From CAZAKZ01 sp964485695 (GTDB taxonomy: Bacteria > Planctomycetota > JAFGQW01): DNA of 45,701 nt. This document shows, piece after piece, positions 17,533 through 25,363 of the stretch (positions within the stretch are counted from its first letter, which is position 1; every line of letters begins with the position of its first letter). The DNA is taken from the NCBI GenBank assembly GCA_964485695.1, contig CAZAKZ010000031.1, positions 1 to 45,701 on the forward strand. The letters are read 5' to 3'. Position numbers and translations under genes: made by a program. Below the pieces are notes generated by a model that ran no database searches, was not told the DNA's origin, and saw only the letters and a program-made list of their open reading frames with translations.

Positions 17533-18353
17533 GACTTTTTCTCCAGAGAGTTCGTTTTCTGGGCTCTTGCAGAGAACGTCCGCAGGAACAGGTGCCCGAG
17601 CACCCGGAGGAGAAAGGGGGAATCGTCGACGAGGTAGCGCTTCCAGAGGCGGCGCGGTTCGCAAAGGATGCGGTATAGCCATTCGAGGCCGCAGCGCTGC
17701 ATCCACAGGGGAGCGCGCCGGACCATCCCGGAGAGGAAATCGACGGCAGCGCCAACGCCGAGAGTGACGGGGACCCCGAGGGCTTCGCAGTGGTCGTGCA
17801 TCCAGAATTCCTGCTTGGGACACCCGAGGGCCAGGAAGAGGATGTCCGGGGATGCGGCCCGCACCGCCTCGATGACCTTGCGGTTTTCTTCCTTGTCGAG
17901 GTGGAAACCCCGCCTGGGACACTGGGTGCCTGCAACCCGGAGGTCGGGATGCCTGCGCCGGAGGATCCGGGCCGCTTTCTCGGCGGCCCCATCGAGGGCG
18001 CCGAGGATGTAGATGGACAGGCCCTGCTCCGCCGCGGCTTCACTCACCCGGGGAAAGAGATCGGCTCCACTCACCTTTTCCCGGACGGCAGAACCCAGGA
18101 TACGGGAAGCCCAGACCACGGGCATGCCGTCTGCCAGGACCAGGGACGCCTTGCGATAGGCCTCGCGAAACCTCCGGTTCCTGTTGAACCGCATGATGTG
18201 GTCGACATTGGGCGTCACCACGTAACATGGCCGGTCCCCCCTGGCCAGGGCGAGAATGCAATCCACGGCCTCGTCAAAGGTGAGGTTGTCCAGATGCAGG
18301 CCCATGAACTCGATGCGGCGTGACGGAGTTCGGGTGAGCGTGGTTGGCGCCAT
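17529..18353 (-). CDS. WecG/TagA/CpsF-family glycosyltransferase (GT26)
   Basis: Peripheral membrane glycosyltransferase of 274 residues that adds an N-acetylmannosaminuronic acid, ManNAc or related sugar to a lipid-linked intermediate. Diagnostic motifs are VVTPNVDHIM (residues about 44-53), LVLADGMPVVWASR, SGADLFP, GCPKQEFWM and GVGAAVDFLSG. The arginine-rich C-terminus (RRAPLWMQRCGLEWLYRI, then EPRRLWKRY) matches the membrane-association helices of TagA. It is the first gene of a three-gene minus-strand operon (WecG type, GT2, GT39-like) running to 14882. Confidence 0.94.
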   Translation of the reverse strand: MAPTTLTRTPSRRIEFMGLHLDNLTFDEAVDCILALARGDRPCYVVTPNVDHIMRFNRNRRFREAYRKASLVLADGMPVVWASRILGSAVREKVSGADLFPRVSEAAAEQGLSIYILGALDGAAEKAARILRRRHPDLRVAGTQCPRRGFHLDKEENRKVIEAVRAASPDILFLALGCPKQEFWMHDHCEALGVPVTLGVGAAVDFLSGMVRRAPLWMQRCGLEWLYRILCEPRRLWKRYLVDDSPFLLRVLGHLFLRTFSARAQKTNSLEKKS

Positions 18354-18588
18354 TGGCTTGGAGTCCCCAAATGCAAGTCCCGAGAATATCCCTTTCTCTT
18401 GCGCTCATCGGTATTTCGGCCTCTCGGCTTGATCTGCCTCGACGGCCTCGGGAGGGAGACGGCCCGCCCGATCCGGCCGGGGGAGTATTTCCGTGGGGCT
18501 AAACCCCACGCAGAGAAACAGTCGATATATTCCCGGTCTCCAGGTGAGAAAAACTTTCTCGTTTCTGCACGGAAAGGCCAGATCCAAG
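18354..18588. promoter_or_regulatory. Divergent leader region with two hairpins
   Basis: Spacer between the WecG-type gene (minus) and the Wza-like gene (plus). Two perfect hairpins lie in the likely plus-strand leader: CGTGGGG-CTAAA-CCCCACG (18492-18510) and GAGAAA-AAC-TTTCTC (18546-18560). Between them TATATT (18526-18531) could be a -10 box, but no good -35 is seen. The second hairpin ends 28 bp ahead of the chosen start codon and could affect translation. Confidence 0.4.
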
Positions 18589-19290
18589 ATGAAGACCTGT
18601 CTGCAGTTAACGTTAGTGCTCGCGATTCTGAGCGTCGCCGTGGGTTGCACCACCATCAAGAGGATGCCTCCGGAGGCCGCGCCGAGCGACTATCGTATTC
18701 AACCGGGCGACACCGTCGAATTTCTGCTCTACCGTGAGCAGGCGCCTACCGTCCAGACCCCCTTGCTGCTCACGGTGCAGCCGGACGGGAAAGTCATGAT
18801 CCCCTACGTCGGGCCGGTTCTTGCCGCCGATCGCACCTCCAAGGACTTCTTCGGGGACATCTGTATCCGCCTCAAGGAGATCTTCAACTCTCCCATCGTT
18901 CCCCATTTCTCCCTTACCGTCTATCAGAGCCGCACCGTTCAGGTGCTGGGCTTCGTGCGATCACCCGGACAGTTTGCCCTGACCAATGCCATGCGGGCCA
19001 CCGACGCCCTGGCCCAGGCCGGCGGGCTGCGCCTGCCGGAGGCGGCGCCCAACGCCACGCTTCTTTTGCGCAGGTGTGAGGAGGCGGACACGACCTATGG
19101 GGTCCGTTTCAGCGATATTCTGTCGTCCAAAGATCAGAAGACGAACCTGGTGCTGATGCCTGGCGACGTCATCTACGTACCGCCCACTCCGTTCCGCAAG
19201 GTGGCCCTGTTCATCGAGGACATTCTCTCACCGCTTCACGCGCTCATCTCGCCCATCGTGGCGCCGGTGACAGCGGTGTTCGGAGCCTGA
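18589..19290 (+). CDS. Wza-like polysaccharide export lipoprotein
   Basis: Outer-membrane polysaccharide export lipoprotein of 233 residues. The lipobox is VAVGC with Cys20 (MKTCLQLTLVLAI leader), so I chose ATG 18589; an upstream in-frame ATG at 18493 would put 32 polar residues before the signal peptide. YRIQPGDTVEFLLY opens the poly-export domain, LLTVQPDGKVMIPYVGPV is its core, and VQVLGFVRSPGQFALTNAMRATDALAQAGG is an SLBB-type domain. It ends MPGDVIYVPPTPFRKV then an amphipathic tail, the region that forms the membrane helix in Wza. The next gene starts 5 bp later. No Wzc partner is visible here. Confidence 0.92.
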   Translation: MKTCLQLTLVLAILSVAVGCTTIKRMPPEAAPSDYRIQPGDTVEFLLYREQAPTVQTPLLLTVQPDGKVMIPYVGPVLAADRTSKDFFGDICIRLKEIFNSPIVPHFSLTVYQSRTVQVLGFVRSPGQFALTNAMRATDALAQAGGLRLPEAAPNATLLLRRCEEADTTYGVRFSDILSSKDQKTNLVLMPGDVIYVPPTPFRKVALFIEDILSPLHALISPIVAPVTAVFGA

Positions 19291-19295
19291 TAGAC

Positions 19296-19910
19296 GTGCC
19301 CCGCGGCTTTAAATTCGCCCTGAAGGAGATCCTGACCCTCCCCTTCTGGGCTCTCGGCCTCCTGGTCCACCCGTTCCGGATCCGGTTCGTCCGGCGTCTC
19401 ATTCATCTCGGCCGTCTGCGGGTGCACGTGGGCTGGGTGAGCCCGCGACTGCAACTGGACGGACCTGTTTCCGTGGCCGGCACCGCCCGGATCCGGTTTC
19501 CCGAAGTCGCTCGCTTCGGTCCGGGCGTCCACCTGGAAACCAACGGCAAGGGAGTCATCGTCCTCGGGGAGAACGTCCGCCTCAACCAGGGCACGGTCGT
19601 GGTGGCCTACGACCGGGTGGAAATCGGCGCTGACACCCTTGTCGGAGAGTACGTCACCTTTCGCGACGCCAACCACGGCATCCAGCCGGGTCGACCGATC
19701 CGGCTCCAGACCCACGACGTCCGGCCGATCCGCATCGGTGAGAACGTGTGGGTCGGCCGGGGCGCCTGCATCCTGGCCGGTGTCACCGTCGGGCGCGGTG
19801 CCGTCATCGGCGCCAACAGCGTGGTGACGCGGGACGTCCCGGAAGACGCCATCGTGGGCGGCGTGCCCGCGCGCGTTCTCCGCAGCCGCAGCCCGGAACC
19901 GGCAATATAG
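19296..19910 (+). CDS. Left-handed beta-helix acyltransferase (hexapeptide repeat)
   Basis: Putative sugar O- or N-acyltransferase of 204 residues using acetyl-CoA or a similar donor. The N-terminal 45 residues contain a hydrophobic helix (LPFWALGLLVHPF). From about residue 55 there are hexapeptide repeats such as VSVAGT, VIVLGE, VRLNQG, VEIGAD and VRPIRIGENVWVGRGACILAGVTVGRG written in the usual [LIV]-G-x4 rhythm. FRDANHGI holds the catalytic-type histidine. It ends with the coil GGVPARVL. The start is GTG 19296, five bases after the export gene stop. It probably decorates the polysaccharide. Confidence 0.9.
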   Translation: MPRGFKFALKEILTLPFWALGLLVHPFRIRFVRRLIHLGRLRVHVGWVSPRLQLDGPVSVAGTARIRFPEVARFGPGVHLETNGKGVIVLGENVRLNQGTVVVAYDRVEIGADTLVGEYVTFRDANHGIQPGRPIRLQTHDVRPIRIGENVWVGRGACILAGVTVGRGAVIGANSVVTRDVPEDAIVGGVPARVLRSRSPEPAI

Positions 19911-19923
19911 GCCGCCAGGATTC

Positions 19924-19952
19924 TTGCCCGCGTCGGAACAAGAGTTTATGCT
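19924..19952 (+). promoter_or_regulatory. Predicted promoter of the Se-xanthine dehydrogenase operon
   Basis: TTGCCC (19924-19929), a 17 bp spacer and TATGCT (19947-19952) give a sigma70-like pair that would start RNA near 19959, about 29 bases ahead of the TTG start codon. A short dyad AAGAG-N6-CTCTT (19940-19955) covers the -10 box and could be an operator. It lies in the 77 bp gap after the acyltransferase gene. Confidence 0.5.
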
Positions 19953-19987
19953 CTTCCCGTCCGCAGTTCCGAACCGAGGAGGCCGGC

Positions 19988-22615
19988 TTGAAGACCATCG
20001 ACTTCGTCCTCAACGGCAATTCCACCCGGGTCGAGGCACGCCCCGGTGAGAGCCTTCTCGAGGTCCTCCGGAACCAGTGTGGCATCCTCTCCCTAAAAAA
20101 CGGCTGCCGGCCCCAGGGTCAGTGCGGGGGGTGCCTGGCACTGATCGACGGCAACCCGAAGGTGACCTGCGCCCTGGCCGCCGACCGGGCGCAGGGCAAG
20201 GACATTCTCACCCTCGAGGGCGTCTCCTCGGAAGAACGGGACCTCCTCGCCCGGTGCTTCACGGCTGCAGCCGGACTCCAGTGCGGCTTCTGCACGCCGG
20301 GCCTGGCACTCCGAGCCAAGGCCCTCCTCGACCGGAATCCCGATCCTTCACGAAAGGAAATCGCCCGGGCCATCGACGGACACGTGTGTCGATGCACCGG
20401 GTACGTCAAGGTCGTGGACGCCATCCAGCTCGCGGCTGCGGTGAGGCGAGGCGAGGCGGAAGCCGTGGTCGTGAAGGACGGCGGCGTGGGGCAGCCCCTT
20501 GGAAAGTACGGGGGTCGCGATCTCGTGCTGGGAGAGCGGCCCTTCGTGGATGACATCGTCAGGCCCGGTATGCTGCACGCCGCCGTGGTGCTCTCGGCCC
20601 ATGCCCGGGCCAGGGTCAAACGCATTGACACCTCTAAGGCCGAGGCCTGTGGAGGCGTCGCGGCCGTGGCCACGGCCCGGGACGTGCCCGGCGACAGGTG
20701 GTACGGTCTCATCGAGAAGGACTGGCCCGGCTTCGTGGCCGAAGGGGAGGAGGTGCGTTGTTCGGGAGACATCCTGGCCGTGGTGGCGGCCGTGGATGAA
20801 TACACGGCGCGGGCCGCTGCTGCCCTCGTGGAGGTGGACTACGAGGTTCTCGAGCCGGTGCTGGACACGATGGACGCCCTCATGGAGGACGCGCCCCGGG
20901 TCAATCCGCGGCACGGGAACCGTCTTTCCCGCACCGTATTCCGGCGCGGCAACGCCGAGGCAGCCCTGTCGAGGAGCGCCCACGTGGTCAGTCGCACCTG
21001 GCAGACCCAGCGCATCGACCACCTGTTCCTGGAGCCGGAGAGCGCCGTTGCGGAGTTCCGCGCCGACGGACGCCTGCACCTTCACACCCAGGGCCAGGGC
21101 ATCTTCGACGACCGCCGGCAAGTGGCCGCGTTTCTGGGCATACCCGAGGAGGACATCTTCGTGGATCTGGCGGGCAGCGGCGGCGCCTTCGGTGGTAAGG
21201 AGGACCTGTCGATCCAGGCCCATGCGACCCTCCTGGCCCGCATGACGGGCCAGGCCGTGAAGCTGACCCTGAGCCGCGAGGAGTCCATCCGTCTCCATCC
21301 CAAGCGCCATCCCATAACCCTGCACTACAGCGTGGGCTGCGATGAGGAAGGCCGTCTCACCGCGGTCAAAGCGTGGATGGTTGGGGACACGGGCGCCTAC
21401 GCCTCGGTGGGGGCCAAGGTGCTGGAGCGGGCGGCCGGCCACGGCTGCGGACCCTACCGGGTACCGGACGTGGACGTGGTGGCTGTGGCCGTCTGCACCC
21501 ACAATCCGCCCTGCGGCGCCATGCGCGGCTTCGGCGCGAACCAGGCCCACTTCGCCATGGAAGGTTGTATGGATCTGCTGGCCACGGAGGTGGGCATCGA
21601 CGGCTACGAGATGCGCTTGCGAAACGTCCTCGAGGTGGGGGACGCACTCAGCACCACCGGCCAGATGCTGGAGAAATCCGTGGGGCTGAAGAAGACCCTG
21701 GAGTCGGTGCGGGGCCACTACTACGAGGCGCTGCGCCGGGGCCGGGCCGTGGGCATCGCCTGCGGCATCAAGAACGTCGGCCTCGGCAACGGGGCCCAGG
21801 AGTGGGGCAAGGCCCGGCTTGCTGTGGAGGACGACGGTACCGTCTCCCTCTACAACGGCTACTCCGAGATGGGTCAGGGCCTGCTGACGGTACTCATCCA
21901 GTTCGCGGTGGAGGTCACGGGCCTGCCGGCGTCGGTGTTTCGCCCGAAGGTGGACGCCACCTACGCACTGGCCTGCGGCCAGACCACGGGCTCCCGCGCC
22001 ACCCTCTTCGGCGGCCGCGCCGTGAAGAGCGCCGCCGAGAAGCTGAAGGCCGACCTCGATCGGGGCCGAACCCTCGAGGACCTGGCGGGCGAGGTCTATG
22101 CCGGGGACGTCCTGGTGAACGACACCACACCGCCCGGCACTTGCTCGGGAAAGATCAAGACCCACACCGCCTTCGGCTTTGCCACCCAGGTGTGCATCCT
22201 GGACAGTGAGGGACGTGTGGACCGATTCGTGGCCGCCCACGACGTGGGCCGGGCTGTGAACCCGGCGCTTTGCGAGGGGCAGATCCAGGGCGGCGTGCAC
22301 ATGGGGCTGGGGTACGCCCTGACCGAGGAGCTTCCGTGCCCGGAGGGCATGCCGGCCGCGTTTTCTCTGCGGGAACTGGGCGTGCTCCGGGCGCGGGACA
22401 TGCCCGAGGTGGAGGTGATCCTGGTGGAAGATCCCGAGCCGGAAGGCCCCTTCGGCGCCAAGGGCGTGGGCGAGATCGGCCTGGTGCCCACGGCGGCCGC
22501 CGTGGCCGGAGCGCTGGAGGCCTTCGACGGCGTCCGGCGTACCACCCTGCCCATGAAGGATTCCCCGGCGGCCCGGGCCATGAGCGTGGGGCGCCTGCGA
22601 AAGGGGCAACCGTGA
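19988..22615 (+). CDS. Selenium-dependent xanthine dehydrogenase (fused Fe-S and Mo subunits)
   Basis: Molybdenum hydroxylase of 875 residues that should hydroxylate purines such as xanthine or hypoxanthine. Residues 1-80 form a plant-type 2Fe-2S domain (C40, C46, C49, C61). The second 2Fe-2S domain has LQCGFC and HVCRC. The Mo-binding part holds GSGGAFGGKED, where the Glu matches a purine-binding Glu of bovine XDH, GAMRGFG with its Arg, and the final GAKGVGEIG with the catalytic Glu. The Fe-S/Mo fusion without an FAD domain is the layout of the selenium-dependent XDH family (XdhD-like). Selenium would be a cofactor ligand, not selenocysteine. The start is TTG 19988 with AGGAGG at 19977-19982; the frame continues upstream only as a shadow of the acyltransferase gene. 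No FAD subunit gene follows. Confidence 0.9.
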   Translation: MKTIDFVLNGNSTRVEARPGESLLEVLRNQCGILSLKNGCRPQGQCGGCLALIDGNPKVTCALAADRAQGKDILTLEGVSSEERDLLARCFTAAAGLQCGFCTPGLALRAKALLDRNPDPSRKEIARAIDGHVCRCTGYVKVVDAIQLAAAVRRGEAEAVVVKDGGVGQPLGKYGGRDLVLGERPFVDDIVRPGMLHAAVVLSAHARARVKRIDTSKAEACGGVAAVATARDVPGDRWYGLIEKDWPGFVAEGEEVRCSGDILAVVAAVDEYTARAAAALVEVDYEVLEPVLDTMDALMEDAPRVNPRHGNRLSRTVFRRGNAEAALSRSAHVVSRTWQTQRIDHLFLEPESAVAEFRADGRLHLHTQGQGIFDDRRQVAAFLGIPEEDIFVDLAGSGGAFGGKEDLSIQAHATLLARMTGQAVKLTLSREESIRLHPKRHPITLHYSVGCDEEGRLTAVKAWMVGDTGAYASVGAKVLERAAGHGCGPYRVPDVDVVAVAVCTHNPPCGAMRGFGANQAHFAMEGCMDLLATEVGIDGYEMRLRNVLEVGDALSTTGQMLEKSVGLKKTLESVRGHYYEALRRGRAVGIACGIKNVGLGNGAQEWGKARLAVEDDGTVSLYNGYSEMGQGLLTVLIQFAVEVTGLPASVFRPKVDATYALACGQTTGSRATLFGGRAVKSAAEKLKADLDRGRTLEDLAGEVYAGDVLVNDTTPPGTCSGKIKTHTAFGFATQVCILDSEGRVDRFVAAHDVGRAVNPALCEGQIQGGVHMGLGYALTEELPCPEGMPAAFSLRELGVLRARDMPEVEVILVEDPEPEGPFGAKGVGEIGLVPTAAAVAGALEAFDGVRRTTLPMKDSPAARAMSVGRLRKGQP

Positions 22616-23832
22616 TGGCTTCCCCCACCCTGGCTCTCGGTCCGGACCGCGACGGCAATGCGCTCGTCATGGCGGGGGACCGTGTCGTGGGATTCGGTCC
22701 GGATGTCGAGGCCCGCGACACTCCGGAGCGCCTTGCGTGCGCGGACGCCGTGATCCGGCCCGGAGCCGTCAACGCCCACACCCACATTTACAGCGGCCTG
22801 GCCCCCATGTGTATGCCGGCGCAAACCGAGGAGCCGCGGACCTTCCTCCGGATCCTGGAGCGGGTCTGGTGGCGACTGGACCGGGCCCTGGACGAGGCGT
22901 CCCTTCGCGCAGCGGCCAGGTACTACATCGCCGGGGCCCTCTTGGCCGGCACCACCACCCTGGTGGACCACCACGAGTCGCCCGGATTTATCACCGGTTC
23001 CCTCGACGTCCTGGCCGACGTCTGCGAGGCCCTGGGCATACGCGCGGTCCTGTGCTACGGCGCCACGGAAAGAAACCGCGGCCGTGAGGAGGCCGACCGG
23101 GGCCTCGAGGTGTGTCGGCGCTTCCTTCGATCCGGCAATACTCCCCTCGTGCGCGGCGTGGTGGGACTCCACGCCTCCTTCACCGTCTCCGACGACACGG
23201 TGCAAAAGGCAGGGGCGTTGTGCAGGGATCTGGGTACGGTGATGCACGTGCATCTCGCCGAGGACGCGGCGGACGTGCAGGATGCCCGGGACCGGGGCTG
23301 GCCCGGCCCCCTGGAGCGGCTCCTGGACCTGGGCGCGCTGCCGCCCGGCTCCCTGCTGGCTCACGGCGTTCACCTGGACGCTGTTCAGGTGGACAGGGCG
23401 GCGGGCAAAGGCTGCTGGTTCATCCAGAATCCCCGGTCCAATGTCGGGAACGGGGTGGGGTATCCTCGGGCCCTTGGCGTGACCGGCCGTGTGGCCCTGG
23501 GCACCGACGGGTATCCGGCGGATATGGCCGAGGAAGAGGCGGTGCTGTTCCGGGAAGGCCGGGCCCACGGCGAGGCGGACGAGGCGCTGCGCAGGCGGCC
23601 GGCAGCGGGGTGGGACCTGGCATCGGAGTGGTTCGATAAGCCCCTGGCTCCCCTCGCACCGGGAGCGGCGGCCGATGCCGTGGCCCTGGGAAAGGACGGA
23701 GTGCGTCACGTGGTGGTGGGCGGGAGAGTCTTGGTGAAGGACGGCCGTCTTCTCACGGCGGACCTGGAAGAGATCCGCGTCGAGGCCGACCGAGAGGCCG
23801 CCCGGCTTCGCGAGCGCATGATAGCGCTGTAG
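22615..23832 (+). CDS. ssnA: SsnA-type amidohydrolase
   Basis: Metal-dependent hydrolase of the cytosine deaminase/chlorohydrolase branch, 405 residues. It has a short beta-sandwich part, then NAHTHIYSG with the metal histidines H55 and H57, VMHVHLAED, LLAHGVHLD and GTDGYPADM, the last with the metal-binding Asp. The sequence matches SsnA, which is found with selenium-dependent Mo hydroxylases and is thought to deaminate or open a purine-derived product; the substrate is not established. The ATG overlaps the XDH stop by one base (TGATG); AAGGGG about 10 bp upstream is the ribosome-binding site. It is slightly shorter than E. coli SsnA (about 440), mainly in the C-terminal half. Confidence 0.88.
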   Translation: MASPTLALGPDRDGNALVMAGDRVVGFGPDVEARDTPERLACADAVIRPGAVNAHTHIYSGLAPMCMPAQTEEPRTFLRILERVWWRLDRALDEASLRAAARYYIAGALLAGTTTLVDHHESPGFITGSLDVLADVCEALGIRAVLCYGATERNRGREEADRGLEVCRRFLRSGNTPLVRGVVGLHASFTVSDDTVQKAGALCRDLGTVMHVHLAEDAADVQDARDRGWPGPLERLLDLGALPPGSLLAHGVHLDAVQVDRAAGKGCWFIQNPRSNVGNGVGYPRALGVTGRVALGTDGYPADMAEEEAVLFREGRAHGEADEALRRRPAAGWDLASEWFDKPLAPLAPGAAADAVALGKDGVRHVVVGGRVLVKDGRLLTADLEEIRVEADREAARLRERMIAL

Positions 23833-23860
23833 GGATCGGAATCGAAAGGAAATCACGAGC

Positions 23861-25363
23861 ATGTCGGAACTGGGGCTGGAAAAACACATCGTCGACGCAA
23901 AGGCGTACGAGAACAGTGTCCGGCGCTACGCCGAGGCGGGCATCGCCCTGCCCACCTTCGCCCAGCTGGAAGATCCCACCCGGATTCCGGAGAAGATCCT
24001 CACCGCGCTCGAGTCCATAGACCCTGCCGCGGCCCACCCCCTGAACCTGTTCCGGGTCCACTGGTACAACCACACAGACCAGAGGCAGCTGGTTCAGGTG
24101 CCCGGCTACCTCGTACTCCCTCCTTCCCTGACCGGCGTGGAGGCCCGCATCGTGGTGGCCCTGGGCGAACGCTTTCCCATGATCGATACGCACAAGGTAC
24201 TGGCTGCGTACGGATGCCTGGCGCCGCGCATCATCACGGGGCAGTTCGACCCCCTGACCCACCGGGCCGTGTGGCCCTCCACGGGCAACTACTGCCGGGG
24301 CGGGGTGGCCATCTCACGTATCATGGGGTGCCGGGGCGTGGCGGTGTTGCCCGAGGGCATGAGCCGGGAGCGGTTCGAGTGGCTGGAGTCGTGGGTGGCC
24401 GATCCTGCGGACATCATCCGGACGCCGGGCACCGAGAGCAACGTGAAGGAGATCTATGACCGGTGCGCCGAGCTCCAGCGCGACCCCCTGAACATCATCT
24501 TCAACCAGTTCAGGGAGTTCGGCAACCACCTGGTGCACTACCTGTGCACGGGCCGGGCCCTGGAGCACGTCTTCGAGACGCTCCGGAAGGGGGACCCCGG
24601 CCTCGAGGTCCGCGCCTTCGTGTCGGCCACCGGTTCGGCGGGCACCCTCGGGGCGGGCGACTACCTCAAGGAGCGTTACGGTTCTCTTACCGTGGCCGTG
24701 GAGGCCCTGGAGTGCCCTACCCTGCTCTATAACGGCTTCGGCGAACACAACATCCAGGGCATCGGGGACAAGCACGTTCCCTTCATCCACAACGTCATGG
24801 CCACCGACGCGGTCACCGCCGTGTCCGAGAAGAGCACCGACGCCCTGAACGTCCTCTTCAACACCGAAGCGGGCCGGGACCACCTCGCAGGCCGCTGCGG
24901 CGTGCCGCGCGATCTCGTGGATCACCTCGGGTCCTTCGGCCTCTCCTCCTCCTGCAACGTCCTGGCGGCCGTGAAGGCGGCGAAGTACTACAACATGACC
25001 CACCGGGACGTCATCCTCACCGTGGCCACGGACGGTGCGGCCCTCTACGACACGGAGCGGCAGAAGACCCTGGACGCGGCCTTCTCCGGAACCTTTGACG
25101 CCGTGGCCGCGGCCGAAACCTTCGGCCGCCACGTCCTCGGCGCGGCCACGGACCACTTCCTGGAGCTCTCGCTCCGGGACCGGGAGCGCATCTTCAACCT
25201 CGGCTACTTCACCTGGGTCGAACAGCAGGGGGTCACCCTCGGCGAGTTCACCGATCGGAGAAGCCCGGCCTACTGGCGCGGCCTCCGGGACCTGCTGCCC
25301 GCGTGGGACGCCATGATCGAGACGTTCAATGAACGGACGGGAGTCCTGGATGCCTGCGCCTGA
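23861..25363 (+). CDS. PLP-dependent fold-type II enzyme, cysteine-synthase-like
   Basis: Predicted PLP enzyme of 500 residues. DTHKVLAAY contains the likely Schiff-base lysine K112, followed by WPSTGNYCRGG, where STGN (140-143) is the substrate/asparagine loop of this fold, and ATGSAGTLGAGDYLKE (256-271) is the phosphate-binding loop. The C-terminal 150 residues extend beyond a normal cysteine synthase. Proteins like this are widely annotated as a PLP-dependent protein subunit beta, with no proven reaction. A ribosome-binding site AAAGGAAA sits 28 bp after ssnA. The E. coli island has another fold-type II enzyme here (YgeX, diaminopropionate ammonia-lyase); this is not its close homologue. 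A C-N or C-S lyase role on a purine breakdown product is inference only. Confidence 0.82.
   Translation: MSELGLEKHIVDAKAYENSVRRYAEAGIALPTFAQLEDPTRIPEKILTALESIDPAAAHPLNLFRVHWYNHTDQRQLVQVPGYLVLPPSLTGVEARIVVALGERFPMIDTHKVLAAYGCLAPRIITGQFDPLTHRAVWPSTGNYCRGGVAISRIMGCRGVAVLPEGMSRERFEWLESWVADPADIIRTPGTESNVKEIYDRCAELQRDPLNIIFNQFREFGNHLVHYLCTGRALEHVFETLRKGDPGLEVRAFVSATGSAGTLGAGDYLKERYGSLTVAVEALECPTLLYNGFGEHNIQGIGDKHVPFIHNVMATDAVTAVSEKSTDALNVLFNTEAGRDHLAGRCGVPRDLVDHLGSFGLSSSCNVLAAVKAAKYYNMTHRDVILTVATDGAALYDTERQKTLDAAFSGTFDAVAAAETFGRHVLGAATDHFLELSLRDRERIFNLGYFTWVEQQGVTLGEFTDRRSPAYWRGLRDLLPAWDAMIETFNERTGVLDACA

Noticed and set aside
20348..22609. Long open minus-strand frame of about 750 codons opposite the xanthine dehydrogenase gene
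   Set aside because: It is the antisense shadow of a clear, motif-rich gene in GC-rich DNA; it has no recognisable domain and no ribosome-binding site.
19988..22615. Selenocysteine codon in the selenium-dependent dehydrogenase
   Set aside because: The frame contains no in-frame TGA before its end; selenium in this family is a labile cofactor ligand, not selenocysteine.
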